From NCBI GenBank assembly GCA_012861695.1, contig JAAOOA010000184.1:479001-543000 (forward strand): 64,000 nucleotides of DNA, given 5' to 3'. Positions 11,795 through 25,900 of this stretch are shown piece by piece. The position numbers were made by a program, and so were the translations under genes. The DNA comes from Trematomus loennbergii (Eukaryota > Chordata > Actinopteri > Perciformes > Nototheniidae). Every line of letters starts with the position of its first letter. Positions within the stretch are counted from its first letter, which is position 1. Below the pieces are notes generated by a model. It did no database searches. It worked only from the letters and a program-made list of their open reading frames with translations, and was not told the origin of the DNA.

Positions 11795-13787
11795 GTCTGT
11801 AGTTTCAAACAGAGTGTCCCCAGCTTTGTTCCGTTGGCAACATATCCGATGCTCATTGGTTCCTCCATCAAAGCATCACCACATCGCTAGAATATCTGCA
11901 TGAGCTATATGCAGTGAATAATTATTAACTATTTTATCATTGCATAGTCATTTTATTTAGAGTGTGTACATTACCAAGTTAAGGAGATTTGACTGCCAGC
12001 GGAAATTGCATTGGCGTGTGTAACGTTGTTCTCGGTGGCTCTGTGTTGGTGGGTTCGTCTGATGGTCCCGTTCCGCTTATTTTATTTGTCACTTCGCACA
12101 TCCATTTGAGATCTAGAAAATGATCAAAGGAAAACATGTTTGGTCTTAGTTTGCAAAAACATGTTATAAAAGGCCACTCATATCACTTAACTAATATAAA
12201 TTGTGCATACAATAAATTAATCTGCAATTATGCTGGCACACAAGTAGACGTGTATGTATTGGAACGTCACTCGTCAATACACTTTCCGCCTAGCTGATGT
12301 TGCATTCATGTTCCACGACAATCGAAAGCTCTGTGAGAATAAAAGGCGTGTTACTACCATTGACTGTATAAAATAGGTTGTTAGCTAACTTGTTAACATG
12401 TATACATCAATAGGTTGTTTTAGGCCACAACATGGTATCTTGTGTGAATATATTTCTTGATATGTTTTTGTTTGTTTGGACAGATCACCCATTTAACTAT
12501 GTGTCATAGGAATGTATTCGTATTTTCCGAATGATCTTGAACGCAGCACAGTACTTGGTTTCACGTACAGTTATAACATTATTTACTGGAGTGATTCATG
12601 TCGTCCTAAAGGCAGCGTGGACCAGCCGGTACCCATAGAACAAGTAAATTCAACATTTATTGCCATAAGGTAAGAAACCTAAAACCAAAGTGAAATTAAT
12701 CCAAAGAAAAACACAACAGTGTGAACCAGTGTAAACCTACAGGGCATGAGTCTCACCGACGTGAATGAGCATGTTTGTCTTCCCATGTTTGCCAGTAAGT
12801 AAGCAAACCGAATAAGACGTTAGCTAAGTTACCTTTCAGCTGTTAAACTGGACATGGTTTTACCAACGACATGATATGGTCTTTGACAGTCAACTGTTAT
12901 CATCGACATGTCGGTTGTTTTGCTACTAGCCTAGCCTTTACTACAGTGTTAAGCCGATAAAGTGAACATGCAGCAGACAGACTGAATGTGTCTGTGTCAG
13001 CGAGACTAACATTCCTTACCAATATTTGGTAAGTGATTCTCTTAACTCAGAATGATCAGAGCTAGATTCTAACAATTCTACTCCCACAGCTCACTGCTGT
13101 CCGCTGGGGTGTGTACAGCAGAGGTGCAAAGTCATTATTTACGTGTACTGTCTTTTAAATACAATTTTGAGGTACTGGATTATTTCCCTTTTCTGCTAGT
13201 TTGTACTTCTACTCCACTACAATTCAGAGGTAAAAAGTTAACTTTTACACTCCTACATTTATTTAATGTCTTTAGTTACTTTGCATAATGGATTGATGAT
13301 ATACAACATAATCAACACTTAAATAAAACTTTAGTTACACCTGGAGTAAATTCACAAACTACCCAAAAGTTAATAAAAGAATAAAACCTAGTTCCAGCTT
13401 TACCAGCTGTGATAACACTTAGATGCATACATAATTAATCAAAACATATGGAATATATATCAATCCGAAATGGGCGAATCTGCATAATGAGTACTTTAAC
13501 TAAGTGTATTTAGATGCCAATACTTGTGTACTTTACTTGAGTAACATTTAGATGGCAGGACTTTTACTTGTAACACAGTATTCCTACACTCTGGTTCTTC
13601 TCCTTTTACAAGTACAAGAGCTGAGTACTTCTCCCTGCTCTGGTGTTCATGTAGTGAACCGTTTAATGAGTAACGTTTGGCTACTAACCGATTGTTACAA
13701 ATGATTGTTATCCACAAAAGTGTAATCCTTCATGCAAGCCGAATAAAAAAATGTCCCCTGTTCATTTGTTAAAAGTCAAGTCTAGAC
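11795..13787. promoter_or_regulatory. Divergent acd-gan intergenic region
   Basis: The start codons of acd (minus) and gan (plus) face away from each other across ~2 kb, so both promoters, or a shared one, should lie here. A CCAAT-type word (AATGAGCATCGGATATG on the minus strand) sits just 5' of acd. No firm TATA box or CpG-dense core was seen, and a MITE-like insertion occupies 13120-13650. The 5' UTR exon of gan cannot be placed. Confidence 0.4.
13120..13640. mobile_element. MITE-like repeat 5' of gan
   Basis: Begins CAGAGGTGCAAAGTCATT and contains the phrases 'gtactggattatttccc', 'tacttctactccactac' and 'tgtactttacttgagtaac', typical of a common fish non-autonomous hAT family. Its right end GAGTACTTCTCCCTGCTCTG is the inverse of the CAGAG..GAGTAC theme. 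No clean target duplication seen. Confidence 0.6.
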
Positions 13788-13972
13788 ATGCCCGATTCCT
13801 TATCAAGTGAACCTGGTTCGAAGGTTTCGGACCCACAACATTCCCAGAAACTCCTCCGAGTCCTCCGCCTGTTCTGGCAGGAGCAAAGTTTCCATGATGC
13901 GCTGCTGGTGGTGGATGGCGAGGAGCTTCCTGTCCAGAAGAACATCCTGGCTGCTGCCAGCCCTTATGTCAG
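13788..13972 (+). CDS. gan: gan coding exon 1
   Basis: The ATG at 13788 is followed by a 15-residue lead, then SDPQHSQKLLRVLRLF, which aligns with the start of human gigaxonin. The exon ends inside the Arg codon of ASPYVR at AG|gtgagc (phase 2). It encodes the first half of the BTB domain. Confidence 0.95.
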
Positions 13973-16900
13973 GTGAGCAGGTCTGCCAGACCATCAGTCT
14001 GTCAGAACATCAGTCAGTCAGCCCAGACACTTAGTTACAGCATGGGCACTCCCAAAATAGAAATTGATGAAAGATCATCAGGTGTATAGTTTATTTTCAT
14101 GTTTGTCATAATATGTTCTGTTAATGGTTTTCTGTTAGGACCAAGCTGAACTACAATCCTCCAAAAGAAGATGGGTCTACATACAGAATCGAGCTACAGG
14201 GGGTCTCCATGCCCATCATGAAACAAATCCTGGACTACATTTTCAGCGGAGAAGTGAGTGCGTAGGCTTAAAAAGAAGCACAGTGACATGCTTAGGACTA
14301 GTAAACATTAGTAATTGTTTCCTGCCTGTCCTGGTATATTGTTGTATATCCAATTGACCTGTCCTTCACACACAGATCACTCTGAATGAAGAGACCATCC
14401 AGGACATGGTTCAGGCGTCTGACCTGCTCCTCCTGACCGACCTGAAGGCCCTGTGCTGCCAGTTCTAGAGAGCTGCATCACTGCAGAGAACTGTCTCGGA
14501 ATCCGGCTCTTTTCTTTGCACTACTGCCTTAACCATGTCCACTATGTCGCCACGGAGTTCCTGCAGACACATTTTGGCGATGTGGCCCTCACTGAGGAGT
14601 TCAGGGAGCTGCCCGCGGACCGCCTCTGCGAGGCGCTGGCCATGGAGAAACTGAATGTGGGCAACGAAAGGCACGTCCTGGAGGCTGTGGTGCGATGGTT
14701 CGGACATGACTCAGAGGATCGCAAGGTTTGTGATGTGCTCTTGAGGTTCGATGGGGAGATAAGAGAGATAAGATAAGAAGTACTTTATTGATCCCAATTT
14801 GGGACATTTTTGCGAGGTTATCATGTGTAATCATCCACCTTGTTTGCAGCAGAATAACGCAACTGTTTAAAGATTAAAACCCTACTCTAAACTACCTACT
14901 CAGCACAAATAGCAGATGGACACATATAGTGACTAGCTTTTATAGGGCTAACACTGGGGGCTGCTTCATCAGCAAAGAGCTGATATTTTTGTAAAAAGGA
15001 GCAGAAAAGGAGAATGAATATTTTACTTTATTAACCAGGTGGAGACATGTGACTCCATTATATGCTAATGTGTCTCTTTGTCTGCAAGATGTGGCAATAG
15101 GCAACTTTTTTCCAACATGATCACTTTATAAAAAATGTTTAGGCGCTTAATGTTATATTATGGGCTTGTTCTAGAGGCCTGTACTACGAAGCCAGTTCAA
15201 CATACCCTGGATATGTTTGAGTTAGCTGGCTTACCTAATCCAAAACAAACGCGCTCTCGCTAAGCGGTCCTACGACGCTGGTTATCAACTCGGTAACTCA
15301 AGCCAGGGTTTCTCTGTCCGGCTGAGTGCGCGTTCACATGAAAGGGGCGGGGTTAGCAACATTTGACCAATCACAAACAGGGACAAGCGTACTGACAGCG
15401 CAGCGTCATACTTCCTGAATGAAAAGTGAACTTTAATATTAGACAAATATGAAGAAGTTCAACTTTAAACATCCATGACTTAAACACTTTATCCAGGATA
15501 AAAGCCACATAGCTGCACCTGCAAGGTGAATACAGCTGGTAAAAGAAAGCGTTTGAATGCGTACATTAACAGGTTTATGAAATCACTGCCCCGTCCAAGA
15601 CACGATCTGACTTTAATTACATTTGACTCAAGTGTTTCGTCAACTTAATGTGTTGCTTAAAATAATACTTCTGCATACAGTATGTGACACTGTGAGTGTT
15701 GCACGGTCAGATACGGCTCAGCTGACTCAGATAAGGAAATATATGATACATTATGATGTGATATGATATGAATGATAATGGGACACATCGACGTCTGCAC
15801 TCACAGTGCCGCGGACTGTACTTAATGTTACTCTGATCCGGTTACTTATGTGTGGCAGATATTTAAGTAAGCTTTCTTAACGCTAATGTTATAATAGTCA
15901 GATTGCTCTGAAGATGTTCTTATTTCCTCTATCCTGTAATATGACTTGATAGCTTTAAACCGCACACGGAGCTCTGATTGGTCAGCAGGCGGTGCTTTCA
16001 CTGAGTTGATCTCTTATCCTGGAACCTAACCAGGTTAGCCGTTCAGCATAAGTTACCATGGAGATCTAGCCCGGTAAAAAGCGAACCGCGTCGTAGGACC
16101 GGAAAGCCAGTTTTCCTGAAGTTTAGCTCGCTAAGCGAAAATCTGGCTTCGTAGGACAGGCCTCAGGTGGCCAAAATGAATTAATTTAGCTTGTGTTTAT
16201 TTAATAAACCAAACCTTGAGTCTTCCATCTGTATTTGCAGGTACACATGAAGCAAGTGATGTCTGCAGTGTGGCAGCAGGGTCTGGATGCAAGCTACCTG
16301 AAAGAGCAGGTAGAACTGTCCAGATTTAAACGTTTGCTCTTTAGTATTACCCACAGTGTAACAGCAACCCTATGTGTAATTGTTTCACATTGCGTTTGCT
16401 GTTTTGAGGCAATACTCTTCTGGCTAACTCTTTAGCTAACCTTGTTGTGCGTGCACGGTATCCCATCAGGCCATGGGAGAGCCGCTGATGAGGGAGGTGA
16501 TCAGAGAGTACTGCCAGCAGGTGCTGGGCGTCGGCCCCCTGCAGGGTGAGGCTATGCTCGCCGCCTTCAAACCCAGAGGTTACTCAGAATGTATTGTCAT
16601 AGCCGGAGGAGAGGATCGCAAGTAAGTCACTGTTCACCATTTTAGTTTTTTTTATCAATTTATCTTATCGGACTTAGCAGAACCCTCAGGCTCCCAGGCT
16701 AATGTAGGCAGGACCACAGAGCGCCAGGGATGTGGGGATGCGGCTAGTGCGGACATTTCTTTTATATGTGTATACATATAATGATTAGGGGGTCCTTTGT
16801 GCCATGTCAATTTTCGAATTCATTTATTTTAAGCTCCAACCACCGGAATTTGTTATGATAGTCAAGAAAACTCTCCTGGTGAATTTATTCAAATTCCAAC

Positions 16901-19900
16901 AACATTTACCCCTCCCTCATCAACCTTGAAGTTTAGCCTCAGTAGGGTGGTCCTTAAAATTGAAAGTGGGAAAGTCTAAGCTCCAACCCCCAGAATTCAT
17001 TCTATTAGTCAAGAAAACTCTCCTGGTGAATTTTTTCCTCAATCTGACAACATGTACCCCCCCCCTCATCAACCTGGGCTGCCACACCAGCAGCACGGTG
17101 CTGCAACTGAGGCTAAACTTCAAGGTTGATGAGGGAGGGGTACATGTTGTTGGAATTGAATAAAATTCACCAGGAGAGTTTTCTTGACTAATGGAATGAA
17201 TTCTGTGGGTTGGAGCTTAGACTTTCCCACTTTCAATTTTAAGGACACCCTAATGATATATACTGTATATCTCCACCATAACTGTAAATAATAAGCTTTG
17301 ATGTTTGGTGGATAGGTTTAGTGTTCATTTATGAGCTACAAAGAAGCTCTTCACTCCACAAACATTTTTAGGAAAAGATAATGATATAATTATGACAGAA
17401 ATAATGTTATTTTACACTGAAATTTGGTTGAATTAGTCATGAGTTCCCAAAATCACATGTTCTGCTAACATGCTACCACCTGATGGATTTGTCCTGTACA
17501 GAACCAGGAAGCCGACCTCTGAGACGCGCTGCATGTGCCCGCTCTACGACTCCAGCAGGCAGGCCTGGATTACGCTGCAGCCCATGAGCGCCCCCCGCCT
17601 GGGCCACGGGGTCGTCACTGCCGGTCAGTGCGGCCCAGCCATAACCTGAAGTCCTGCAGGAAACATATCTGTAGCTAGTCATCACCTGAATGAATGATCA
17701 TCATTAAGAATTAAGATCAATTGTACTATCTAAGTATAATGATCCTACTCTGCTTCTGTCTATTAGAGGGTTTTCTGTTTGCGATCGGCGGAGCAGATGA
17801 ACACAACACAGTCCTAGACAGTGGAGAAAAATATGACCCTGACACCAACACCTGGAGCCCTATACCCCCAATGCTACAGGTACGACTGCACTTCTCCTGA
17901 GAGAAGCACCACTCATCCCTCCACTAAACTATTTAAACGGCTGATCTTTACTGTACAATTCTTTCTGACAATTTCTCTGCCCTTTTTCTTTTCTTTTACT
18001 ACACTGAGTGATTTGAAGAAAACTAAACAATTTAATTGGAATCTGCTGGTGTTTAAGGCCACTAGGTGTCAGCAGTAACAGCAGAATTGACACAGACAAA
18101 TCAACCCCTTGTCCCTAATGCCGCTTTATAGGAAAAGTCATTCACATTATATTTTGAATATTTCTTGTTGTACACATCAATACTTATGGATGCAAATCAG
18201 ACTAAGATATATTATTCGAGATGTTATGTTTTGATGAATAATATATCAGATTAATTTCATATACTGTAAACCATTATCTAAATTGTTGCTTAAAAGAGCT
18301 GTGGAAGACATAACAGCAGTCTTGCGTCACGTGTGTGGAGCTTCTGTGTGATTGATTGCTGCCTTTGATCTCGACACAGCCGCGTCAGAACTTTGGCGTG
18401 GTGGAGCTGGACGGTCTGATCTACGTCCTCGGAGGAGAGACCAAAGAATCAGAGCTGATCACTGTGGAGGTGTTCGACCCTCACTGCAGTGCCTGGAAAA
18501 TGCTGACCAGTATGACCATGATCCGCAAGGTAACAACACATATTAATATCACATTGACAAGATAGTAGGACATGTAACTCAGTTTATGACTGGGACAAAA
18601 TATGATCACAACAGCAGTAACCTCTGTATCCCAAATTTACTGTTAAGATAATGTTGCAAAATCAATTCTAGAATATCAGAAATAAAGCAGGGAATGGTAA
18701 TATCGCTATGAATTATCATATCGAACCTAGGTACAAAATCAGAACACACTATTTGCCATGGAAATTCACGCTTGTGACGTCAACTCCAACTGTTGCAGAC
18801 TGCAAACACAGCACCCTAATGCCCTCATCCTAATCTCTGGAGAATTCAATCATGCCTCTCTCAAAAACTCTGCCAACATTCAAATAATATGTCCCCTGCA
18901 CCACCGGAGACAATAAAACACTGGACCTACTGTATGCCAACACCAAGGAGGCATGCAGCTCATCTCCCCTTCCTCTCCTGGGAAGATCTGACCACAACCT
19001 GGTTCACCTCCTGCCTGTGTATCAACCTCTGGTCCACAGACAGCCGGTGTCCACACACACCGTGAAGAAGTGGTCTGAGGAGGCCCTGAAGGACTGATTT
19101 GACACTACTGCATGGGATGTGTTCACTGACTCTCATGGGGAGGACATCAACGGCCTAACTGACTGTATAACTGATTAAATTAACTTCTGTGAGGAAAACG
19201 TACTACCCAAGAGGACTGTACGGTGTTTTGCAAACAACAAACCCTGGATTACCCCTGAGATAAAGGCTCTCCTGAAGGACAAAAAGGGGCCTTTAGATCG
19301 TGAAACAGAGAGGATTATATAGAGGGAGCTGAGGTGGAAGATCAGAGAGGGGAAGAACAGCTACAGGAAGAGGATGGAGGAACAGCTGGAGAGGCCTGAA
19401 GACCATCTCTGGCTACAAAGAGCCAGACTCCCAGGTCCGGGGGGGACCAGCAGTGGGCAAATGACCTGAACATTTTCTTTAACAGATTTGACCAGTCTGG
19501 TGCCCCTCCCCATTCCCCCTGCTGCACCCCACATTGTCCCCACGGCCTGGAAATGGCCCTGTCCCCTCTCCCACCTCTACTCACCCCCCGACCATCAGCT
19601 CACAGTCACTATTAACAACCATCGTGTCTCCTGTTTATCACCAACCCCCCCACCCGCTGACCGCACCTTGTCCTTCACAACCAACCAGGTGAGGAGGGAG
19701 CTCCAGCTGGCACCGTTTCTCTTCACCCTCTACACTGCAGACTTCACCCTCTTCACTGCTTCCTGTCACCTGCAGAAGTTCTCTGATGACTCTACCATCG
19801 TTGGCCTCATCTCTAATGAGTGACTCAGTGGGATAGTGAACTGATCTTCGGATCAGGGGAGAGGCTGATTGCCCACAGAACTGAGTGTGTGTAAGTCGTT

Positions 19901-22900
19901 TTGGATAAAAGCCTTGAACAAGTGACATGTAACGTAACGTTCCCCCTCTGGTGCCAGAGGAATCACCTCCAGCTCAACACAAGGAAGACCAAGGAGCTAG
20001 TGGTGGACTTCAGACGGCGCCAACACTCTTCCCCCCCCCCCCCACACACACCAGTGAACATCCAGGGAGCGGACATAGAGATTGTGAAATCGTACAAATA
20101 CCTGGGTGTTCATCTGAACAATAAACTGGACTGGACTGATAATTCTGCTGCTCTGTACAAGAAGGGACAGAGCAGACTGTACCTGCTGAGGAGACTGAGG
20201 TCTTTTGGGGTGCAGGGGGCCCTCCTGCAGACCTTCTAATGGCGCATTTCCACTCCAGCGCGGTTTAAGCGTGCTGTGCACGGTTGCGTTTCCACTTAGC
20301 GTAGTACCGGCTAGCGGGTACTATTTCACAGTTGTTTTTCTGGCCCCATAAAATCGAGGTTCTTTCCGGGCCAACAACCAGGCTGAGTCGGGCTGAGTAT
20401 GCTAAACTAGAGAGAGCGTCGCTGGCAAGGGGCTACAACTACAACAAGATGAACATATTTGACCGTGATTTAATTGTAATACACGTTTCAAAATGATGCC
20501 GAAGTAACAACATACTGATACCGGTTAGTAAAAACCATGAATTAATGCTTTGTCAAGTCTGCAGACAGACGGCAGGCGAAAAACCTTTTAAAATGCTTGT
20601 TTTCTAAATGGAGATCGGCTAAGCTAACGCAGTATATGCTCCGACCGTCCACACTCACAACAACGGCCTATACAGACATAAATAAACCAGCAACTGTATT
20701 CGCCATGACACAGGCAGTCTGTGGTTTGTACTTGTTTAACTTTTGTCTAGTTTCTGAACAGATATGAGGAGCTGTGAGCTCTGAGTGCTAACAGCTAACG
20801 GCTGATGTTGGTTTTCTGGGGTTCGCATTGAAGATGACGTCACGGCTCCGCCTACACTGCGTTACTATAGTTACTGCCCAGCTACTAAACTGTAATGGAA
20901 ACGCAGCATGAAGTGTGCCAGTCCTAACGAGGCCTAACAAGGCCTAACTATACCGTACTAAGCCGAGCGAGGCCCTGCAATGGAAATACGCCATTAGACT
21001 CTGTGACTCACCCATCTTCTATGGTGTGGTCTGCTGGGGCAGCTGCATCTCGGCTGCTGACAGGAAGAGACTGAACAGACTGTTAGAGAAGGTCCTGGAC
21101 ACTGTGGAGGTGGTGGACAACATTTTATATTTCTGTGCATGCCCTTTTATCTAATAGTGTTTTATTTTATATATTTTTGTCTCGAGCCTAACTTTTGCTG
21201 TAACAATGTAAATGTCCCCTCTGTGGGATAAAGAAAGGGATTCTGATAAACAATATCTTATTAAACTAAATTGGTATGTTTAACATTCAGGTCTACTCAA
21301 CTCTATTGTATGTATTAATAAAGCACCTTTAATACAGACATCCAACCAAAATTGCTTCATGTAAAATAAGGATTATGAAGAAGCAAGAAACAACAATATA
21401 TACATTTTTGCTAAATGTATTAATAATGAAACATTAAAATGTTAATAATTAATAAACATATGTCAATAGAATAAACACTAAGGATAACCGTAAAGAAACT
21501 ACTGATTACAGCTTAAAAACTAATGTTATAACTTTAAAATCAAGAACACCTAAGAGTTTTACTGCTGAAATAATACATTAAAACACATCAGTTGTGACTA
21601 TCAAAATAGTTCATGTCATAGATAGTTTGGATTCTGATCACTTTTACGGCTCATGTTATTTAGTTATATCAGTAAAATGTTTAACTAGGGCTCTCTGAAA
21701 TAATCTCTCTCAGAAGGTCCGTCTCCCCCTCAGACTGAGATCTGGGAGCACAGCAGCTCTGTTAGTAAATCCAACTGCTGCTAAACAAACCTCAGGAGGA
21801 GCTGCAGCATTTATTTTCTCATGTCTGTCGACTTGTGTACCAGCTCTTTCTCATCTGCCCCTGCTGCTTGTCTCCAACACTTGTTGTGTGTCCACTCGCT
21901 CCACTGGACACACATAATACATTGCTTACTGCTGGTGGAACAATGCCGACTGGACTTTTGAGATGATCCTATACAGCAGATAATGAGGAAGGTTTAAGGT
22001 CCTGAAGCAATATGGTAACATTGTTATTATTTTAAAAATATCGCCCCAAATCATTGCCTTATTCCATTTAAATCATTAGGGCTCTGCCTGAATGACAAAA
22101 AGGCCACCACTTTAACAGATAGATTAAGCAAGCAATGTAATGTTATCTGTAAGTGACAAGTGGCCAAGATATCAGTTCCAGCTACTTTATGAATAATACC
22201 CGGCCCTTACCAATAGATAATGTTCCGTTTGTTTTTTAAGTGGGTCAGTATTAAAAAGCCATTGATAAACATAACTAATAAAAGTAATCACTGAACCCTG
22301 TACATTTTTCTATTAGCACCATCAGGTTAAAGTTATACACTTATACGCAACAAAAATAAGTATCTTAAGACAATATCTTAAGATACTGACTGTGTTATTG
22401 CAGAAGCTCTGGTTTAAGTTTGGCTGTGGATGTTGAAAGTCATCCCTCTTCTCTGTCCCTTATGTCATGCATCTCTCAAAATAAAAGTAAAAAAATGTTC
22501 TGTACATTTTTCGTTTCAGTGCTAATCAAAACCTTCTCTCAACCCAACTATATAGACTTGTATGGAAAAATAGTTCCATACAACATAAAAACGGACTTTT
22601 CCTGCCTCTTATTTTTTAGCTCGCTATCTCACACAATGTTACTGAAATGACTGAAAAAAGTAAAGAATGGGCCCAGGGCCAATACAACACTCAGACCAAG
22701 TGATGCATTTTCCACCGTGAACACTTCCAAACATGCTGTGACTCGTACGGCTGTTTTTCTGCTCCTTCAGGTGGGTTGCTACGCCTCCATGAATAAGAAG
22801 ATCTATGCCATCGGCGGGGGCTCCTACGGGAAGCTGTTTGACTCCGTTGAATGCTACGACCCGAAAACCCTGCAGTGGACGGGCCTCTGTCCTCTGAAGG

Positions 22901-25900
22901 AGAGAAGGTAAACACAATCCTGTAGCATTAGCTGCTGTGGTCAGGACAAAAATAATCTTACATTAAAATGCAATATTTGTTTATTTTCTTTCCATGTTAT
23001 TGTGTATTTTTGTCCAGTGCAGACATTTCTGTCACATAATACGTGACAGAAATGTCTGGGACTCCCAGCAGCTTCTACTGAAGCCTTCGGGTAAATCGCC
23101 AGAACGCCGACACCTCCTCATCTCCACCGCTCCCATTTCTTTTGTGTTGCCTTAAGTTAGTCTCTCTGCGTTTGTGCGCTGGGCTAATGCTAATGCGAGG
23201 ATAATAAAATGGCGGCTTCACAAAACCTTTTGGGAGTTTTACGGGGCGTGGTTTGCAATCCGCCCAGCCAATCAGAAATAGGAACCTTTTTCTCCCACGA
23301 AAGTCCCTGCTCTCTAGCAGGGACGGAAAAGGGGGTAAAAAAGGTTCTCATGAACTCATTTTAGTTGGAGAACCCGTCATCCTTAAGGCTGGTGTCACAC
23401 TGTCCCGAATTTGACACCAGATGGACACACGAATATGAAATTGTGAATTTCGCACGAAGATGGCCCCCGAACTTGGTCAACAGCCAAGCAACAGCCGAAG
23501 CAAGTACGATGCCTACAGAAGGCCACACGATGGCACCCGAACCACACACGAAGGCATGTTGTTTCCATAGCAACAACAACTTCCTGTCAACAGCGTAAAC
23601 TCGCCTTCAAAATAAAAGCATCTAAATAAAACAGGAAGTTAACCTAAATTACATTTAAGACATACAACTGCAACGAAAGTAACAAAAACAATGTCATATC
23701 CTTTTCAGTTTCACAGAACACAAATTGGGTTATTTACATAATATGTTTACATGATTTTGTTGTGCAATAAAACAACCAGAGAAGCGATCTGCAAGGAAAC
23801 ATAGCACACTGTGTCCTCATGCTCCTGTTTCACCTGCTTAATACAGGTATCATCACTGCTACTAATTTCGATAGAGCAGGTCACAAATAGCAAGAAATGA
23901 CAAAGTGAAATAAGACCATTTTTACCTGTAAGAGGAGGTGCTGGTACATGGGAAACGCTAAAATGCCAGATGGCACCGATGATACCGATGATCACACGAA
24001 GTAAAGACGAAGATGACACGATTTGACAAGATGCCCTCACGAGTGCCTTACGAAGGGCAAAATGGACACACAAATTCAACACGAAAATGAACCTTCGCAA
24101 GGTCTTTCTGCAATTTTTTGGCATGCCAAAGATTTTTCCACCACTCACGAAGTTGCTGCCGAAGCCTGAGAAACTCCACCGGCGGTCATACGATGGCTTA
24201 AGATGCCCTCACGAATGGCCCGATGTTGTTACGATCAGAGCCGAATTTGAACTTTTCCTTTATCGTGTGTCCATCTGGTGTCAATTTCGGGACAGTGTGA
24301 GACAGGCTTTGAAGACATATTTAAGATGGACATTTATTAATCCCTGTAGGGAAATGTTGGATTTAAGTAGCAACAGACTAGGCATGAAATACAGCACAGT
24401 ACAGACAAGAGTTCACACAAGGATAATAACGTTTAAAATAAAATGATTTAAAGGGGACCTATCATGCAAAATGCACTTTTGTACGTCTTTTATACATGAA
24501 TATGTGTCCCCGGTGTTCCAGGGAACTCACCAAGTGTCAGAAAACACAACCCTCTCTATTTTCCTCCATACCCAAATCTCTAAAAAAGGGGCTGCAACGG
24601 ATCTGATCAAAACTGATCCAGATTTGAACACTGTCCTGACGTCAGGACGGTGGCGCTACGGCTATTGGGCCAACTCCACCAATCAGCAGGAGACAGCCAC
24701 GGACATTGCCGTTCGAAAGCGCTGGAGACGCTGTAGTACCTATGCCAGGCCAGTAGATGGTGCTGTTCTGCCCTTATCTGCATGATCTGTTTGGTATTTT
24801 GCAAAAAAAAAAGTATAAATATGCCTTATATAGGTATGGTCCTACACTATATTATTCAAATATAGCATGATAGGTCCACTTTAAGTAACTGTGAAAACAA
24901 GATATCACAACAACAAGGTAAAAACGTTATATTCAGTCTTTGGCTTTGATTCGTACTACCATTTATGTATACGGGTGATGATTTGAAAAGCAAATACTAG
25001 CCCAAAGTTCAACTTCTTAAGGAAAGATTAGCCCCCCACATAACTTATCTTTTGTCTTTTAAAAATTGTTGCTATAGTCAGATCACTCTAGTCTTGTTCT
25101 TTGGCTGAAGGAATTTATATTACCTTTTATCCAACCATGATTGCATCTTTCACATTAACTAGTTTGTCCATGATTAACTTCTGCGCTGTGAAACCTTTGA
25201 TCATAGGGTCCTATCTATGTCAATACTGGTCTCTTGTCAGTTGATAACTTTTGTCTCAAGATTTGTCAGGAATTAGCCAATAGGAGACATTCACTCCCAA
25301 TAATTTCCCTGGCAGGTTTGGGTCGGTGGCGTGTGGCGTTGGCAAGGAGCTCTACGTGTTTGGCGGAGTGAGAAGCAAAGAGCAAGAAAACCCCGAGCAA
25401 AGGCAGATGATGACCTGCAAGTCTGAGTTCTACCATGACGAGATGAGGAGGTCAGTATGGGAACAGTGCGTCTAGGAGGGTTTTAAAGCTACTTTTATAC
25501 CACATTTAAAACTTTTATTAGATTCTTTAATACATTTTGACTCAAAGTTCCATTTAGCCTTGGAAACAACAGCTGAGTCTTTTTGGAAATGTTGACTTCA
25601 TTGCATGATCTTGATTAGCAGGACTTTCTACATTTTTATTCTTTAATGGATTCCCATCAGTTACATTAATGAACAAAATACAGTTCCTGGTACTAAATAT
25701 AGCATTTATATCATATAATCAAATATATGTATTTCCAGATGAAATTGCAAAACAGCTATTGTCTGTCTTTGTTGTCCCCCCCTTATATGGGCTAATGATA
25801 AATCAACCATTTTTTTCATTTCCATTGTGAAGTTAATTTGGTGGGGACACGAGACATAAATAGAGAATGCATTGTACAGTGCATATACACTTGACTGTCG

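Noticed and set aside
10078..11890. Several plus-strand ORFs across acd
   Set aside because: Antisense shadows of the TPP1 coding sequence.
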